This document shows positions 1 through 9,126 of a stretch of DNA of 64,000 nt, piece by piece. The position numbers and the translations under genes were made by a program. The DNA comes from Comamonadaceae bacterium UBA4962 (GTDB lineage Bacteria > Pseudomonadota > Gammaproteobacteria > Burkholderiales > Burkholderiaceae_C), in NCBI GenBank assembly GCA_002397315.1, contig DHAE01000020.1, positions 253,994 to 317,993 of the forward strand, in the 5' to 3' direction. Position 1 is the first letter of the stretch, and each line of letters opens with the position of its first letter. The notes beneath the pieces were generated by a model that was given only the letters and a program-made list of their open reading frames with translations, searched no databases and had not been told where the DNA came from.

Positions 1-199
1 CCCAGTCGCCCGGCGGCGCATTGAACAGCACCTGCTGCAGGCCGTGGTGCTTCAGCAGAGCGGCGAGATGGCCTGCCTCGTGCGCATAAGGAAACAGGAA
101 CTCCACGCCCTGGAAACCGTCGCGCGCGGCGGCGGCGAAGCGGTCGGTGAACTCCAGTTCCGGATAGAGCAGGGACAGGTTGGCGGCGAAGCGGGGCAT
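1..199 (-). CDS. hyi: Hydroxypyruvate isomerase, N-terminal part
   Basis: The 3' end lies outside the window; 66 residues are visible. The start MPRFAANLSLLYPELEF followed by FAAAARDGFQGVEFLFPY is the characteristic N terminus of the hydroxypyruvate isomerase TIM-barrel family (AP endonuclease 2-like fold). The family interconverts hydroxypyruvate and tartronate semialdehyde in the cytoplasm. In purine-using bacteria it normally sits beside glyoxylate carboligase (gcl) and tartronate semialdehyde reductase, which would lie beyond the left edge. It fits with the glycerate kinase at 20088: together they would carry allantoin-derived glyoxylate to glycerate phosphate. The 163 bp to the next gene on the right show no other gene. 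Confidence 0.85.
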   Translation of the reverse strand, partial: MPRFAANLSLLYPELEFTDRFAAAARDGFQGVEFLFPYAHEAGHLAALLKHHGLQQVLFNAPPGDW

Positions 200-362
200 G
201 GCAGAGTGCGGTGGTGGGCCGCCATTGTGCCGCCCGCCCGCTGTTGAGAGCAGCTCACGGAACCCAGCGAAGCGGTTCTGGCCAGGCGCCGAATTGCAGG
301 CAGTACGCGCAGTACGACAAGATGCGGCAACGACGCCAGAAGGGTTCTGTAGCTGCTCGCTC

Positions 363-1196
363 CTACTGCTCGGCGTAGTGGTAGGTGAGCCCGCCATCCA
401 CGAAGTGCGTGCCACCGGTGATGTAGCGCGCCTCGTCGCCGGCCAGGAATGCCACGAGGCCAGCCACGTCTTCGGGCTGGCCCATGCGGCCCAGCGGAAT
501 CTGGGCAGTGAGCGCCCGCAACTGCTCGGGGTTGTTCAGCAAGTCGGTGTTGATGGGCGTGGCGATCGCGCCCGGCGCGACGTTGTTGATGCGGATGCCC
601 AGCGGTGCGAGCTCGGTCGCGAGGTTGCGGGTGAGCATGCGCAGCGCGCCCTTGCTCGCGCAGTACGAGGCGAAGTGGGGAAAGGCGATCTCTTCGTGCA
701 CCGAGCTGATGTTGACGACGACGCCGCGGTTGCGGGGAGCCGCAGCATCCGATGATCGGGACGCGCTTTGCTGGCCCTGGCCCTGGCCCTGCGCACGCAC
801 GTGCCGCACGAACGCCTGCGTGGCGAAGAACAGGCCCTTCACGTTGGTGTCCATGACGAGGTCGTAGTCCTCCTCGGTCACGTCCCAGAAATCGGCGCGG
901 CGTTCCACGCCGGCGTTGTTCACGAGGATGTCCAGCCCGCCGAGCGCTGTGGCGGCTTCCTGTACCAGCCGCGCAGCCTCCGCGGCACCGCCGCTGATGT
1001 CCGCCGCCACGTACACGGCGCGCTGGCCCAGCGACGAAATGCGTTCGATCAGTTCCTGCGGGGCGCCGTCGGGGTCGCGGCCATTGAGCACCACATCGGC
1101 GCCGTCCTGCGCGAACCGCAGCGCGATGGCGGCACCAATGCCTTGCGTACTACCGGTGACGAGGGCCTTGCGGCCGGCGAGATGTCCTTTCGCCAT
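363..1196 (-). CDS. SDR family oxidoreductase (3-oxoacyl-ACP reductase / glucose dehydrogenase-like)
   Basis: 277 residues, classical short-chain dehydrogenase. The N-terminal cofactor motif TGSTQGIG (about residues 16-23), the NNAG motif near residue 92, the catalytic Ser in NISS, YCASK with the catalytic Tyr/Lys, and a C-terminal GG-x-FVDGG are all present. The start MAKGHLAG was chosen because the Rossmann strand follows directly; the open frame extends further upstream but carries no SDR sequence. A low-complexity insert rich in Gln, Ser and Ala (AQGQGQGQQSASRSS) sits between the cofactor half and the catalytic Ser. The gene follows the ABC importer genes on the same strand after a 155 bp gap. 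The substrate cannot be read from the sequence. Confidence 0.85.
   Translation of the reverse strand: MAKGHLAGRKALVTGSTQGIGAAIALRFAQDGADVVLNGRDPDGAPQELIERISSLGQRAVYVAADISGGAAEAARLVQEAATALGGLDILVNNAGVERRADFWDVTEEDYDLVMDTNVKGLFFATQAFVRHVRAQGQGQGQQSASRSSDAAAPRNRGVVVNISSVHEEIAFPHFASYCASKGALRMLTRNLATELAPLGIRINNVAPGAIATPINTDLLNNPEQLRALTAQIPLGRMGQPEDVAGLVAFLAGDEARYITGGTHFVDGGLTYHYAEQ
772..789. repeat. Three tandem TGGCCC hexamers inside the SDR gene
   Basis: Three perfect head-to-tail copies of TGGCCC encode the Gln-Gly repeat within the insert of the SDR protein. The unit is a multiple of three, so copy-number change would lengthen or shorten the insert without a frameshift. Confidence 0.9.
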
Positions 1197-1351
1197 GGTT
1201 TTGCCTTTCCTGGAAGAGCTGGAATGAGGCTTTCCACTGTAGAGATGGCTCCATGGGCGGTGCGTAGTCCACCGCCCCGTGGCGGGCGCGAAACGTGCCG
1301 CGACGTAGCGCGGCAGCCCCGGACAGCCCCGGCGCCGGCGGCGGACCGGCG

Positions 1352-2128
1352 TCACTCCCCCTGCGATCCCCGGTGCGCCCAGCCCGTGGTGTGCTTCTCC
1401 AGCACGCTGAACAGTTCGTACATCGCCATCGCCATCGCGCCCACCACCATCAGCCCCGCGAAGGCCAGCCCCATCTGCATCGACGAGCCCGCCGAGATCA
1501 GCAGGTAGCCGATGCCCTCGTTGGCGGCGGTCATCTCGCTCACCGTGGTGCCCACGAACGCCAGCGTGATGGCGACCTTGAGCGAGCCGTAGAAGTAGGG
1601 CAGCGAGCGCGGCAGGCCGACCTTGGTGAGCACGTCCCAGCGTTTGGCCCCCAGCACGCGCAGCACGTCTTCCAGTTCGGGCTCCAGCGTGGCGAGGCCC
1701 GTGGCGATGTTCACCATGATCGGAAAGAAACTGATCAGGAAGGCCGTGAGGATGGCCGGGCCCGCGCCGATGCCGAACCACACCACGAGGATCGGCACGA
1801 ACGCCGCCTTCGGCAGCGCGTTGAACGCCGTCATGAGCGGATAGACGGCCGCATAGGCGAGCCGCGAGGAGCCGATCAGAAAGCCCAGCAGCACGCCCAC
1901 CACGATGGCGATGCCGAAGCCCGCCATGGTCACCCAGAAGGTGCGCCAGGCATGGCCGGCGATCACCCACTTGAACTCCACCAACTGGTTCCAGATGGCC
2001 AGCGGGCTGGGGAAGATGAACTCCGACACGCCCAGGCCCGAACACACGATCTGCCAGAGCACGATCACCGTGAACAGCAGGACCCAGGGCGACCAGCGCT
2101 CGACGCGTTTGCGGTGCTGTGCGTTCAT
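1352..2128 (-). CDS. ABC transporter permease (SsuC/TauC type)
   Basis: 258 residues with about six membrane segments, a typical BPD_transp_1 inner membrane permease of the nitrate/sulfonate/taurine importer class. The cytoplasmic EAA loop is visible as LRVLGAKRWDVLTKVGLP. It starts with an ATG that overlaps the TGA of the ATPase gene by 4 bases (ATGA), so the two are translationally coupled. It pairs with the ATPase at 2125-2961 and the binding protein at 2979-4022. The substrate is unknown; the position in a purine cluster suggests a purine-derived or other nitrogen compound, but that is inference. Confidence 0.9.
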   Translation of the reverse strand: MNAQHRKRVERWSPWVLLFTVIVLWQIVCSGLGVSEFIFPSPLAIWNQLVEFKWVIAGHAWRTFWVTMAGFGIAIVVGVLLGFLIGSSRLAYAAVYPLMTAFNALPKAAFVPILVVWFGIGAGPAILTAFLISFFPIMVNIATGLATLEPELEDVLRVLGAKRWDVLTKVGLPRSLPYFYGSLKVAITLAFVGTTVSEMTAANEGIGYLLISAGSSMQMGLAFAGLMVVGAMAMAMYELFSVLEKHTTGWAHRGSQGE

Positions 2129-2961
2129 TGCGTGATCTCCCCGCCGGCCTTGCGCAGCGCGCCGATATGGCCGCGCAGCTCCAGCACGACGTCCGTGAAT
2201 TCCTTGGTGTAGGTGATCTCCAGCTCGCGCGGGCGCGGCAGGTCGATCTCGCGGCGCACGACGAAGCGGCCGGGGCCTTTGCTCATCACGTAGACGGTGT
2301 CGGCCAGGAACACGCTCTCGCGCAGGTCGTGCGTGACGAGGATCACGTTGAACCGCTGCTCGGCCTGCAGGTCGCGCAGGATGCACCACAGCTCCTCGCG
2401 CGTGAAGGCGTCGAGCGCGCCGAAGGGCTCGTCGAGCAGCAGCATCTGCGGCTCGTGGATGAGCGCGCGGCAGATGCTCGCGCGCTGCTGCATGCCGCCC
2501 GACAGCTGCCAGGGGTACTTGTCTTCATAACCGCCGAGGCCCACTTTCTGCAGCAGCGCCCGGGCGCGGGCCTCGTACTCCTTGCGGCGCGCCTTGAACT
2601 GCGAGCGGTGCGGCTCGACGATCTCCAGCGGCAGCAGCACGTTGTCCACCGTGGTGCGCCAGGGCAGCAGCGAAGGCGCCTGGAAGGCCATGCCCGAGAT
2701 CTTGAGCGGCCCGGTCACCGGCTCGCCCGCGATGCGGATGCGGCCCATGGAGGGCATGCGCAGGCCGGTGGCCAGCTTCATGAAGGTGGACTTGCCGCAG
2801 CCCGAGGGCCCGACGATGGCGATGAACTCGCCGCGGCGCACCTGCAGGTCGATGGCCTCCACCGCGAAGTGGTTGGCGCGCAGCAGCTCTTCGTTGTAGG
2901 CGAGCCAGACGTCGCGGAAATCCACGAAATACGCATCGTCGGCCTGCGGGGGCGTGGGCAT
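2125..2961 (-). CDS. ABC transporter ATP-binding protein (SsuB/TauB type)
   Basis: 278 residues. Walker A GPSGCGKST (about residues 54-62), Q-loop in MAFQAPSLLPW, signature LSGGMQQR, Walker B LLLDEPFGALD and the switch His in LVTHD are all intact. It would energise the importer whose permease follows with a 4-base overlap and whose binding protein precedes it by 17 bases. The start MPTPPQADD lies just after the end of the binding protein gene. The class serves nitrate, sulfonate, taurine, thiamine-precursor and related substrates. Confidence 0.92.
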   Translation of the reverse strand: MPTPPQADDAYFVDFRDVWLAYNEELLRANHFAVEAIDLQVRRGEFIAIVGPSGCGKSTFMKLATGLRMPSMGRIRIAGEPVTGPLKISGMAFQAPSLLPWRTTVDNVLLPLEIVEPHRSQFKARRKEYEARARALLQKVGLGGYEDKYPWQLSGGMQQRASICRALIHEPQMLLLDEPFGALDAFTREELWCILRDLQAEQRFNVILVTHDLRESVFLADTVYVMSKGPGRFVVRREIDLPRPRELEITYTKEFTDVVLELRGHIGALRKAGGEITQ

Positions 2962-2978
2962 GGGGGCGGCCTTTCGGG

Positions 2979-4022
2979 TCACTTCTTCGGCAGGATGTTC
3001 AGCTCGGCCGCCGTCGGCAGGAAGCTGCCGTTCCACACGGTGGCCGGGTCCACGCGCGTCTTGGTGCCGTAGGCGTCGGACACCTGCGAGGCCATCAGCG
3101 CGAGCCGCTGGGGCTTGGCCTGGCCGAAGCCTTCCGCGCGCGCGTCCGTGCTGTTGACCACGGTGTCGATCGCCAGCTGCAGGCGGCGGGTCTCCAGCTG
3201 CGTGTTCACGATGCCGTCGCGCTCCTTCACGTAGGCGATGGCGGCGCCCGGGTTGGCGATGACTTCCTTCGCGCCGCGCGTGAAGGCCTTCAGGAAGGCC
3301 TTCACCGCTTCCGGGTTCTCCTTGAGGATCTTCGGGTTCGCGATGATGGCGTTGCCGTAGAGCTTCACGCCGTAGTCCGCATACGGCATCACGACCACGT
3401 CGGAGGCCTTGGCGCCGCGCGCCTCCAGGTTCAGCAGCGAGGTGAAGGTGAAGCCGGTGATGGCATCGACGTCGCCGCGCACCAGCATGGTCTCGCGCAG
3501 CGGCGGGTCCATCGCGGTCCACTGCACGCCGCCGATGCCGTTGGCCTTGGCGAAGATCGGGAAGCCGCGCCGGCCCGCATCGAACACCGGCGCACCGAGC
3601 TTCTTGCCGTTCAGGTCGGCGGGCTTGGCGATGCCGCTCTTCTTGAGCGCCATGACGGAGGCCGGCGTGTTGTTGTAGACCATCATCACCGCCACGGGCC
3701 GGTTCTGCGCGTCGGGGTTGTTGGCGTGGAATTCCATCAGCGCGGCCATGTCGGCGAAGCCGATGTCGTACGAGCCCGAGGCCACGCGCTGCACCGCGGC
3801 GCCCGAGCCGTTGCCCGCGTCCACGGTGACGTTCAGGCCCGCCTCCTTGAAGTAGCCCTTGGCCGTCGGCAGCAGGAAGAACGCCGCGGGGCCTTCGAAG
3901 CGCCAGTCGAGCTGGAACTTCACGGGCGTCAGGGCGCCACCCTGCGCGTGGGCTGCCAGCGGTGCCAGGCCGGGCAGGGCAAGCATGAGCAGTGCGGCCT
4001 GCAGGAGGGAACGTTTTTTCAT
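2979..4022 (-). CDS. ABC transporter substrate-binding protein (NMT1/THI5/SsuA-like)
   Basis: 347 residues with a Sec signal peptide (MKKRSLLQ, a hydrophobic core, then AAHAQ) and so periplasmic. The mature part begins VKFQLDWRFEGP, typical of the NMT1/THI5-like fold, with further motifs GNGSGAAVQRVASGSYDIGF and LNGKKLGAP. It is the first gene of a three-gene importer operon. Family members bind pyrimidines, thiamine precursors, sulfonates, nitrate or riboflavin; the sequence does not decide which. The 208 bp upstream hold the terminator of maeB and presumably this operon's promoter. Confidence 0.88.
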   Translation of the reverse strand: MKKRSLLQAALLMLALPGLAPLAAHAQGGALTPVKFQLDWRFEGPAAFFLLPTAKGYFKEAGLNVTVDAGNGSGAAVQRVASGSYDIGFADMAALMEFHANNPDAQNRPVAVMMVYNNTPASVMALKKSGIAKPADLNGKKLGAPVFDAGRRGFPIFAKANGIGGVQWTAMDPPLRETMLVRGDVDAITGFTFTSLLNLEARGAKASDVVVMPYADYGVKLYGNAIIANPKILKENPEAVKAFLKAFTRGAKEVIANPGAAIAYVKERDGIVNTQLETRRLQLAIDTVVNSTDARAEGFGQAKPQRLALMASQVSDAYGTKTRVDPATVWNGSFLPTAAELNILPKK

Positions 4023-4153
4023 GGAGGGCTCCGGTGATGTGCTTGGATGCCTCCGGTCAGCAAGATCGATGCCCGCCGCACGGCCTCGGTGCCGCGCACG
4101 CAGCCTGTGCGTGGCACGCCATGCCCCGTGACGGTGCACGCCCGAAATGCAAA

Positions 4154-4173
4154 GAGCCCGGCATGCCGGGCTC
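4154..4173 (-). terminator. Intrinsic terminator after maeB
   Basis: A perfect 20-base palindrome (two 10-base arms GAGCCCGGCA/TGCCGGGCTC) lies 58 bases past the maeB stop. In the minus direction it is followed by TTTG, so it is oriented to end maeB transcription. Confidence 0.75.
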
Positions 4174-4230
4174 CTTGCGGGGTAGAAAAGGCGTGTCCGC
4201 CGCGACGAGCGGACCAGGCCTGTCGCAGCG

Positions 4231-6531
4231 TCAGCGCTGCGCCTTCGCCGCGGCCGCGCTGGCGGCGGCGAGCGCCGTCATGTTGACCACGCGGCGCACG
4301 GTGGAGGAGGGCGTGAGCACGTGGGCCGAGGCGGCCGCGCCCAGCAGGATCGGGCCGATGGTCGTGCCGTGGCTGCCGGTGGTCTTGAGCACGTTGAACA
4401 GGATGTTCGCCGCGTCGAGGTTCGGGCAGATCAGCACGTTGGCCGAGCCGGTGAGCGTGCCGTCCTCCAGCGCGGTCTGGCGGATCTTCTCCGACAGGGC
4501 CGCGTCGCCGTGCAGTTCGCCGTCGCTCTCGATGTGCGGTGCCGCCTTCGCGAACAGGTCGCGCGCCGCGCGCATCTTGCGGGCCGATGGCCGCGTGGAC
4601 GAACCGTAGTTGGAGTGCGACAGGAACGCCACCTTGGGCGGCAGGCCGAAACGCTGCACTTCCTCGGCCGCCATCTGCGCGATGTGCGCGAGCTGCTCGG
4701 CGCTCGGATCTTCGTGGATGTAGGTGTCGGCGATGAACAGCGTGTGCTGTTCCAGCGTGAGGGCGTTCACCGTGGCCAGGCCGGCGGCGCCGTCCTTCAG
4801 GCCGATCACCGTGCGCACGTGCTCCAGGTGGTGGTCGAAGCGGCCCACCAGACCGCAGAGCAGCGCGTCCGCATCACCCAGGTGCACCATCAGCGCGCCG
4901 ATGAGCGTGTTGGAGCGGCGCACCGCGGCCTTGGCGGCCTCCGGCGTGATGCCGTCGCGGCCCATCAGGCGGTGGTAGGCCTCCCAGTACTGGCGGAAGC
5001 GCGGATCGTCCTCGGGGTTGCAGACCTCGACGTCCTTGCCCAGCTGGATGCGCAGGCCGGCCTTCTTGATGCGCACTTCGATCACGGCCGGACGGCCGAT
5101 CAGGATGGGCTTGGCCAGGCCGTCGTCCACGGCCACCTGCGCGGCGCGCAGCACGCGCTCGTCCTCGCCCTCGGCATAGGCCACGCGCTGGGGGGCGGCC
5201 TTGGCGGCGGCGAACACCGGGCGCATGAACATGCTGGTCTGGTAGACGAAGCGCGTCAGGCTCTCGCGGTAGGCGTCGTAATCCTGGATGGGGCGCGTGG
5301 CCACGCCCGACTCCTCGGCGGCCCGGGCCACGGCGGGCGCGATGCGCAGGATCAGCCGCACGTCGAACGGCGTGGGAATGAGGTAGTCGGGGCCGAAGGA
5401 GAGTTCCTTGCCCGCGTAGGCGGCGGCCACCTCGTCGCTCATCTCGGCCTTGGCGAGGTCGGCGATCTCGCGCACGCAGGCCAGCTTCATCGCCTCGGTG
5501 ATCTTCGTGGCGCCGCAATCGAGCGCGCCGCGGAAGATGTAGGGGAAGCACAGCACGTTGTTCACCTGGTTCGGGTAGTCCGAACGGCCGGTGGCGATGA
5601 TGCAGTCGGGGCGGATGGCCTTGGCGAGTTCCGGGCGGATCTCGGGTTCGGGGTTGGCCAGGGCCAGGATGATCGGCCTGTCGGCCATGGTCTTCACCAT
5701 CTCGGCCGTCAGCACGCCGGGGGCCGAGCAGCCCAGGAACACGTCGGCGCCGTTCACCACGTCGGCCAGGGTGCGGGCTTCGGTCTTCTGCGCGTAGCGG
5801 GCCTTGGATTCGTCCAGCGGGCCGCGGCCTTCGTAGATCACGCCCTTGGAGTCCACCACGTAGATGTTCTCGCGCTTCACGCCCAGGCCCACCATCACGT
5901 CCAGGCAGGCGATGGCCGCGGCGCCGGCACCCGACACGGCCACCTTCACGGCCCCGATGTCCTTGCCCACCAGTTCCAGGCCGTTCAGCAGCGCGGCGCT
6001 GGAGATGATGGCCGTGCCGTGCTGGTCGTCATGGAACACCGGAATGTTCATGCGCTTGGAGAGTTCGCGCTCGATGTAGAAGCACTCGGGCGCCTTGATG
6101 TCCTCGAGGTTGATGCCGCCGAGCGTGGGCTCCAGGCTGGCGATGATCTCGACGAGCTTGTCCGGATCGCGCTCGGCCAGTTCGATGTCGAACACGTCCA
6201 CGCCCGCGAACTTCTTGAACAGGCACCCCTTGCCTTCCATCACCGGCTTGCCGGCCAGCGGGCCGATGTCGCCCAGGCCCAGCACGGCGGTGCCGTTGGT
6301 GATCACGCCCACGAGGTTGCCGCGCGAGGTGTAGTCGAAGGCGAGCGACGGATCGGCCTGGATGTCGAGGCAGGGATAGGCCACGCCGGGCGAATAGGCG
6401 AGCGAGAGGTCGCGCTGGTTCGACAGCGGCTTGGTCGGCGTGACGGAAATCTTGCCGCGGCTGGGGTTGCGGTGGTATTCGAGCGCGGCTTCGCGCAGGG
6501 CCGCTTCCGCGGCGGAGAGAGGCTGGGTCAT
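4231..6531 (-). CDS. maeB: NADP-dependent malic enzyme with phosphotransacetylase-like domain
   Basis: 766 residues, the usual length of the large bacterial malic enzyme. The N-terminal part carries the malic domain (NPSRGKISVTPTKPL, LAYSPGVA) and the NAD-binding domain (VSGAGAAAIACL near 200). Residues from about 430 to the end form the phosphate acetyl/butyryltransferase-like domain that is regulatory in this family. It converts malate to pyruvate with CO2 release and NADPH formation in the cytoplasm. It is monocistronic, with its own terminator. Growth on C2 units such as glyoxylate needs such an anaplerotic exit, so its place among purine genes makes sense, though that link is inference. 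Confidence 0.95.
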   Translation of the reverse strand: MTQPLSAAEAALREAALEYHRNPSRGKISVTPTKPLSNQRDLSLAYSPGVAYPCLDIQADPSLAFDYTSRGNLVGVITNGTAVLGLGDIGPLAGKPVMEGKGCLFKKFAGVDVFDIELAERDPDKLVEIIASLEPTLGGINLEDIKAPECFYIERELSKRMNIPVFHDDQHGTAIISSAALLNGLELVGKDIGAVKVAVSGAGAAAIACLDVMVGLGVKRENIYVVDSKGVIYEGRGPLDESKARYAQKTEARTLADVVNGADVFLGCSAPGVLTAEMVKTMADRPIILALANPEPEIRPELAKAIRPDCIIATGRSDYPNQVNNVLCFPYIFRGALDCGATKITEAMKLACVREIADLAKAEMSDEVAAAYAGKELSFGPDYLIPTPFDVRLILRIAPAVARAAEESGVATRPIQDYDAYRESLTRFVYQTSMFMRPVFAAAKAAPQRVAYAEGEDERVLRAAQVAVDDGLAKPILIGRPAVIEVRIKKAGLRIQLGKDVEVCNPEDDPRFRQYWEAYHRLMGRDGITPEAAKAAVRRSNTLIGALMVHLGDADALLCGLVGRFDHHLEHVRTVIGLKDGAAGLATVNALTLEQHTLFIADTYIHEDPSAEQLAHIAQMAAEEVQRFGLPPKVAFLSHSNYGSSTRPSARKMRAARDLFAKAAPHIESDGELHGDAALSEKIRQTALEDGTLTGSANVLICPNLDAANILFNVLKTTGSHGTTIGPILLGAAASAHVLTPSSTVRRVVNMTALAAASAAAAKAQR

Positions 6532-6682
6532 ACGGGTTTTCCGGAAAATGGGCGCAGGTGCGGTGCCTATCGAAGCTTAACGCCGTGCCCGCGGGAAGCG
6601 GGCCCGTGTCCATGCCATCTGTGCATGGAGACGAACGACCCGCGCCGTGTGCGGAGCGGGGTGGGTGCGGGGCGGGCCGGGC

Positions 6683-8179
6683 TCAGTGCGCGTCGGCCTG
6701 CCGGGCGGCATCCACGGCCGCGGAGGTGTCGCGGCTGGCGCCATTGAAGAAGACATTCAGGAGCACGGCGGTGATCGAGGCCAGCAGAATACCGGATTCG
6801 ATCAGCGGATGAATAGAGTGCGGCATCCACTGGCGGAAGTTGGGCGCCACCAGCGGCACCATGCCCACGCCGATCGAGACGGCCACGATCATCGCGTTGA
6901 AGCGGTTGGTCTTGAAATCCACCGCGCCCAGGATGCGGATGCCGGTGGCCGCCACCATGCCGAACATCACCAGCCCCGCACCCCCCAGCACCACCGTGGG
7001 CAGGGATTCGACCAGCGCCGCCATCTTCGGCAGCAGGCCCAGCAGGATCAGGATCAGCCCGCCGGCCACGCACACGAAGCGGCTCTTGACGCCCGTCACG
7101 GCCACCAGGCCCACGTTCTGCGAGAAGCTCGTGTAGGGAAACGTGTTGAAGATGCCGCCGATGAGCGTGCCCAGCCCGTCGGTGCGCAGCCCGCGCGTGA
7201 GGGCCGCCTGGTCCACCTTCCTGCCGGTCATCTCGCCGAGCGCGAGGAACATGCCGGTGGATTCGATCATCACCACGACCATCACCAGCGTCATGGTGAG
7301 GATCAGCACCGGGTCGAAGATCGGCATCGCGATCTCGAAGGGCAGCACCAGGTCGAACCACTGCGCCTTGGCCACCTTGTCGAAGTTCATCAGGCCCAGC
7401 GCCGTGGCGGCCACGCCGCCGATGCAGATGCCGAGCAGTACCGAGATGTTGGCGACGAAGCCGCGCGCGAACTTGGCGATCAGCAAAATGGACAGCAGCA
7501 CCAGGGCCGAGACGCCCACGCCCGTCAGGTCGCCGTAGCGCGGGTTGGGCACCGTGGGCACCACCGCCAGGCCCTTCGGGACAGGCGGCAGCGACGAGCC
7601 CGGCGCACCGGCCGCGGCCTGCGCCTCGGCCAGCCATTTGACGTGGTCGGGGTTCACCACCGTGGGCGCCGTCGGGCCCGCCGGGTTGCCGAAGATCCAG
7701 TTGATGCCCACGCGCATCAGGCTGATGCCGATCACCGCGATGATCGTGCCCGTGACCACGGGCGGGAAGAAGCGCAGCATGCGGCTGATGAGCGGCGCGA
7801 TCAGGATCGACACCACGCCCGCGCCGATGACCGAGCCGAAGATCAGGCCCGCGCCGGCCGGCCCGGCCGTGGACTGCGCCATCGACACCATGGGCGCGAC
7901 GGCCGCGAAGGTCACGCCCATCATCACCGGCAACTGCACGCCGAACCAGCGCGTGGCGCCCAGCGCCTGGATCAGCGTGACGAGGCCGCAGCAGAACAGG
8001 TCCGCCGAAATGAGTTTGGCCACCAGGTCCGGCGTGAGGTTGAGCGCGCGCCCGATGATGAGCGGCACCGCCACCGCGCCCGCGTACATCACCAGCACGT
8101 GCTGCAGGCCCAGGGCGGTGAGCTGGCCCGCGGGCAGGCGCTGGTCTACCGGATGGAGGTCGGACGGGCTGGAAGGCAT
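6683..8179 (-). CDS. NCS2 family purine (uracil-xanthine / urate) permease
   Basis: 498 residues with about 12-14 membrane segments. The sequence starts MPSSPSDLHPVDQ and continues ALGLQHVLVMYAGAVAVPLIIG, the standard opening of nucleobase:cation symporter-2 proteins. Later motifs include the conserved NVGLVAVTGVKSR and the Glu-containing ESTGMFLALGEMTGR. Members import xanthine, urate or uracil with protons; purine context favours xanthine or urate. Longer starts are possible but would run through the operator at 8218-8238, so the MPSSP start is preferred. Regulation by one of the two neighbouring GntR proteins is likely. Confidence 0.92.
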   Translation of the reverse strand: MPSSPSDLHPVDQRLPAGQLTALGLQHVLVMYAGAVAVPLIIGRALNLTPDLVAKLISADLFCCGLVTLIQALGATRWFGVQLPVMMGVTFAAVAPMVSMAQSTAGPAGAGLIFGSVIGAGVVSILIAPLISRMLRFFPPVVTGTIIAVIGISLMRVGINWIFGNPAGPTAPTVVNPDHVKWLAEAQAAAGAPGSSLPPVPKGLAVVPTVPNPRYGDLTGVGVSALVLLSILLIAKFARGFVANISVLLGICIGGVAATALGLMNFDKVAKAQWFDLVLPFEIAMPIFDPVLILTMTLVMVVVMIESTGMFLALGEMTGRKVDQAALTRGLRTDGLGTLIGGIFNTFPYTSFSQNVGLVAVTGVKSRFVCVAGGLILILLGLLPKMAALVESLPTVVLGGAGLVMFGMVAATGIRILGAVDFKTNRFNAMIVAVSIGVGMVPLVAPNFRQWMPHSIHPLIESGILLASITAVLLNVFFNGASRDTSAAVDAARQADAH

Positions 8180-8217
8180 GGCAGGAATCCCGGGCAGGGC
8201 GAAGTTGCACACATCGA

Positions 8218-8238
8218 TGTATGGAAAAAATGTATGCA
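8218..8238. promoter_or_regulatory. Operator site A of a shared purine regulon
   Basis: Inverted half-sites TGTATGG and GTATGCA flank a 7-base A-rich spacer (AAAAAAT). The site lies 39-59 bases before the start of the NCS2 permease. The same 7-7-7 layout occurs at 11538, 15143 and 19993, each just upstream of a purine-cluster gene. The binder is inferred to be one of the GntR regulators encoded at 8340 or 19297. Confidence 0.75.
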
Positions 8239-8339
8239 ATTCGGGTGCCCACCGCACGCAGGAAAACCCGCGCGGCCCGGCCGCTCGCCCGGGCCGCATG
8301 CACCGCCGCGGTGCACGGCCCTGGCACGGGCGTGGTGCG

Positions 8340-9089
8340 TCAGGCCAGCAGGGCCTTGACGAGGTCGAGCTGCCGGTCGGCGCGCTCGCTGTCGAGTTCG
8401 AGGCTGGATTCGATGCGGTTCAGGTGGTCCACCATGCAGGCGACGGCGGCCTCGGCGTCGCCGCTGCGGCACACGCGCAGGAACTCGGCGTGCTCGCCGG
8501 ACGAGCAGTGCGGATCGTTCGACGAGTGGTAGAGCATGGCGATGAGCGAACTGCGCGCCACCATTTCCTGGACCAGCTGGGCCAGTGTGCGGTTGCCCGC
8601 GGCCTCGGCCAGCGCGACGTGGAAGTCGCCCAGCAGTTTTTCCTGCACGCGACCGGTGGCGGAGTTCAGCGTCGTGCGCTCGAAGCGGATGTGCTGCTCC
8701 AGCAACTGGTACTCGGCGCGGCCTGCCTGCGCCACGAACAGCCGCACCACCTCGCTCTCGAGGATGCGGCGCACGGCGAACACCTCGCGCGCCTCCTGCA
8801 CGCTCGGGCGGCTCACGAACGAGCCCTTGTCGGGAATGGTCTCGATCAGCCGGTCCTTGGCGAGCATGACCAGGGCGGCGCGCACCTTCGTGCGGCTCAC
8901 GGAATAGATGCGCCCGAGCGCTTCCTCGCGCAGCCAGGTGCCGGGCGGCAGGCGCTTCTCGACGATCGCCGTGGCCAGGTCGCGCGCGATGCCTTCGATG
9001 GACACCTGGGCGGCTTCGGGAGCGGGGGCGGGTGCCGATTCGGTCTTGGGGGAGTTGCGGGGCTTGGGAGCAGGGGCGGCGCGTGGCAT
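8340..9089 (-). CDS. GntR family regulator (FadR/FCD subfamily)
   Basis: 249 residues. A Pro/Ala-rich tail of about 28 residues precedes a winged helix (residues about 32-97; LPPGTWLREEALGRIYSVSRTKVRAAL in pieces) and a C-terminal all-helical FCD effector domain (about 105-235) with its Asp and His metal or ligand positions (GDFHVALAE, HAEFL, MVDHL). It is about 40 percent similar by eye to the second GntR protein at 19297, so the two are paralogues. It follows the racemase gene on the same strand and precedes the operator of the NCS2 permease. Likely a repressor released by a purine breakdown intermediate. Confidence 0.92.
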   Translation of the reverse strand: MPRAAPAPKPRNSPKTESAPAPAPEAAQVSIEGIARDLATAIVEKRLPPGTWLREEALGRIYSVSRTKVRAALVMLAKDRLIETIPDKGSFVSRPSVQEAREVFAVRRILESEVVRLFVAQAGRAEYQLLEQHIRFERTTLNSATGRVQEKLLGDFHVALAEAAGNRTLAQLVQEMVARSSLIAMLYHSSNDPHCSSGEHAEFLRVCRSGDAEAAVACMVDHLNRIESSLELDSERADRQLDLVKALLA

Positions 9090-9126
9090 GGCGGGGATTG
9101 TCGCTTCCTGTGCCGCCGCACCGCCG

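Noticed and set aside
6587..6603. Hairpin GCCCGC/GCGGGC between maeB and the NCS2 permease gene
   Set aside because: Six-base stem without a U tract in either direction; too weak to call a terminator.
4321..6747. An 808-codon open frame on the plus strand across maeB
   Set aside because: It is antisense to maeB, is very rich in Arg, His, Gly and Ala as expected from a GC-rich shadow frame, and shows no family motif.
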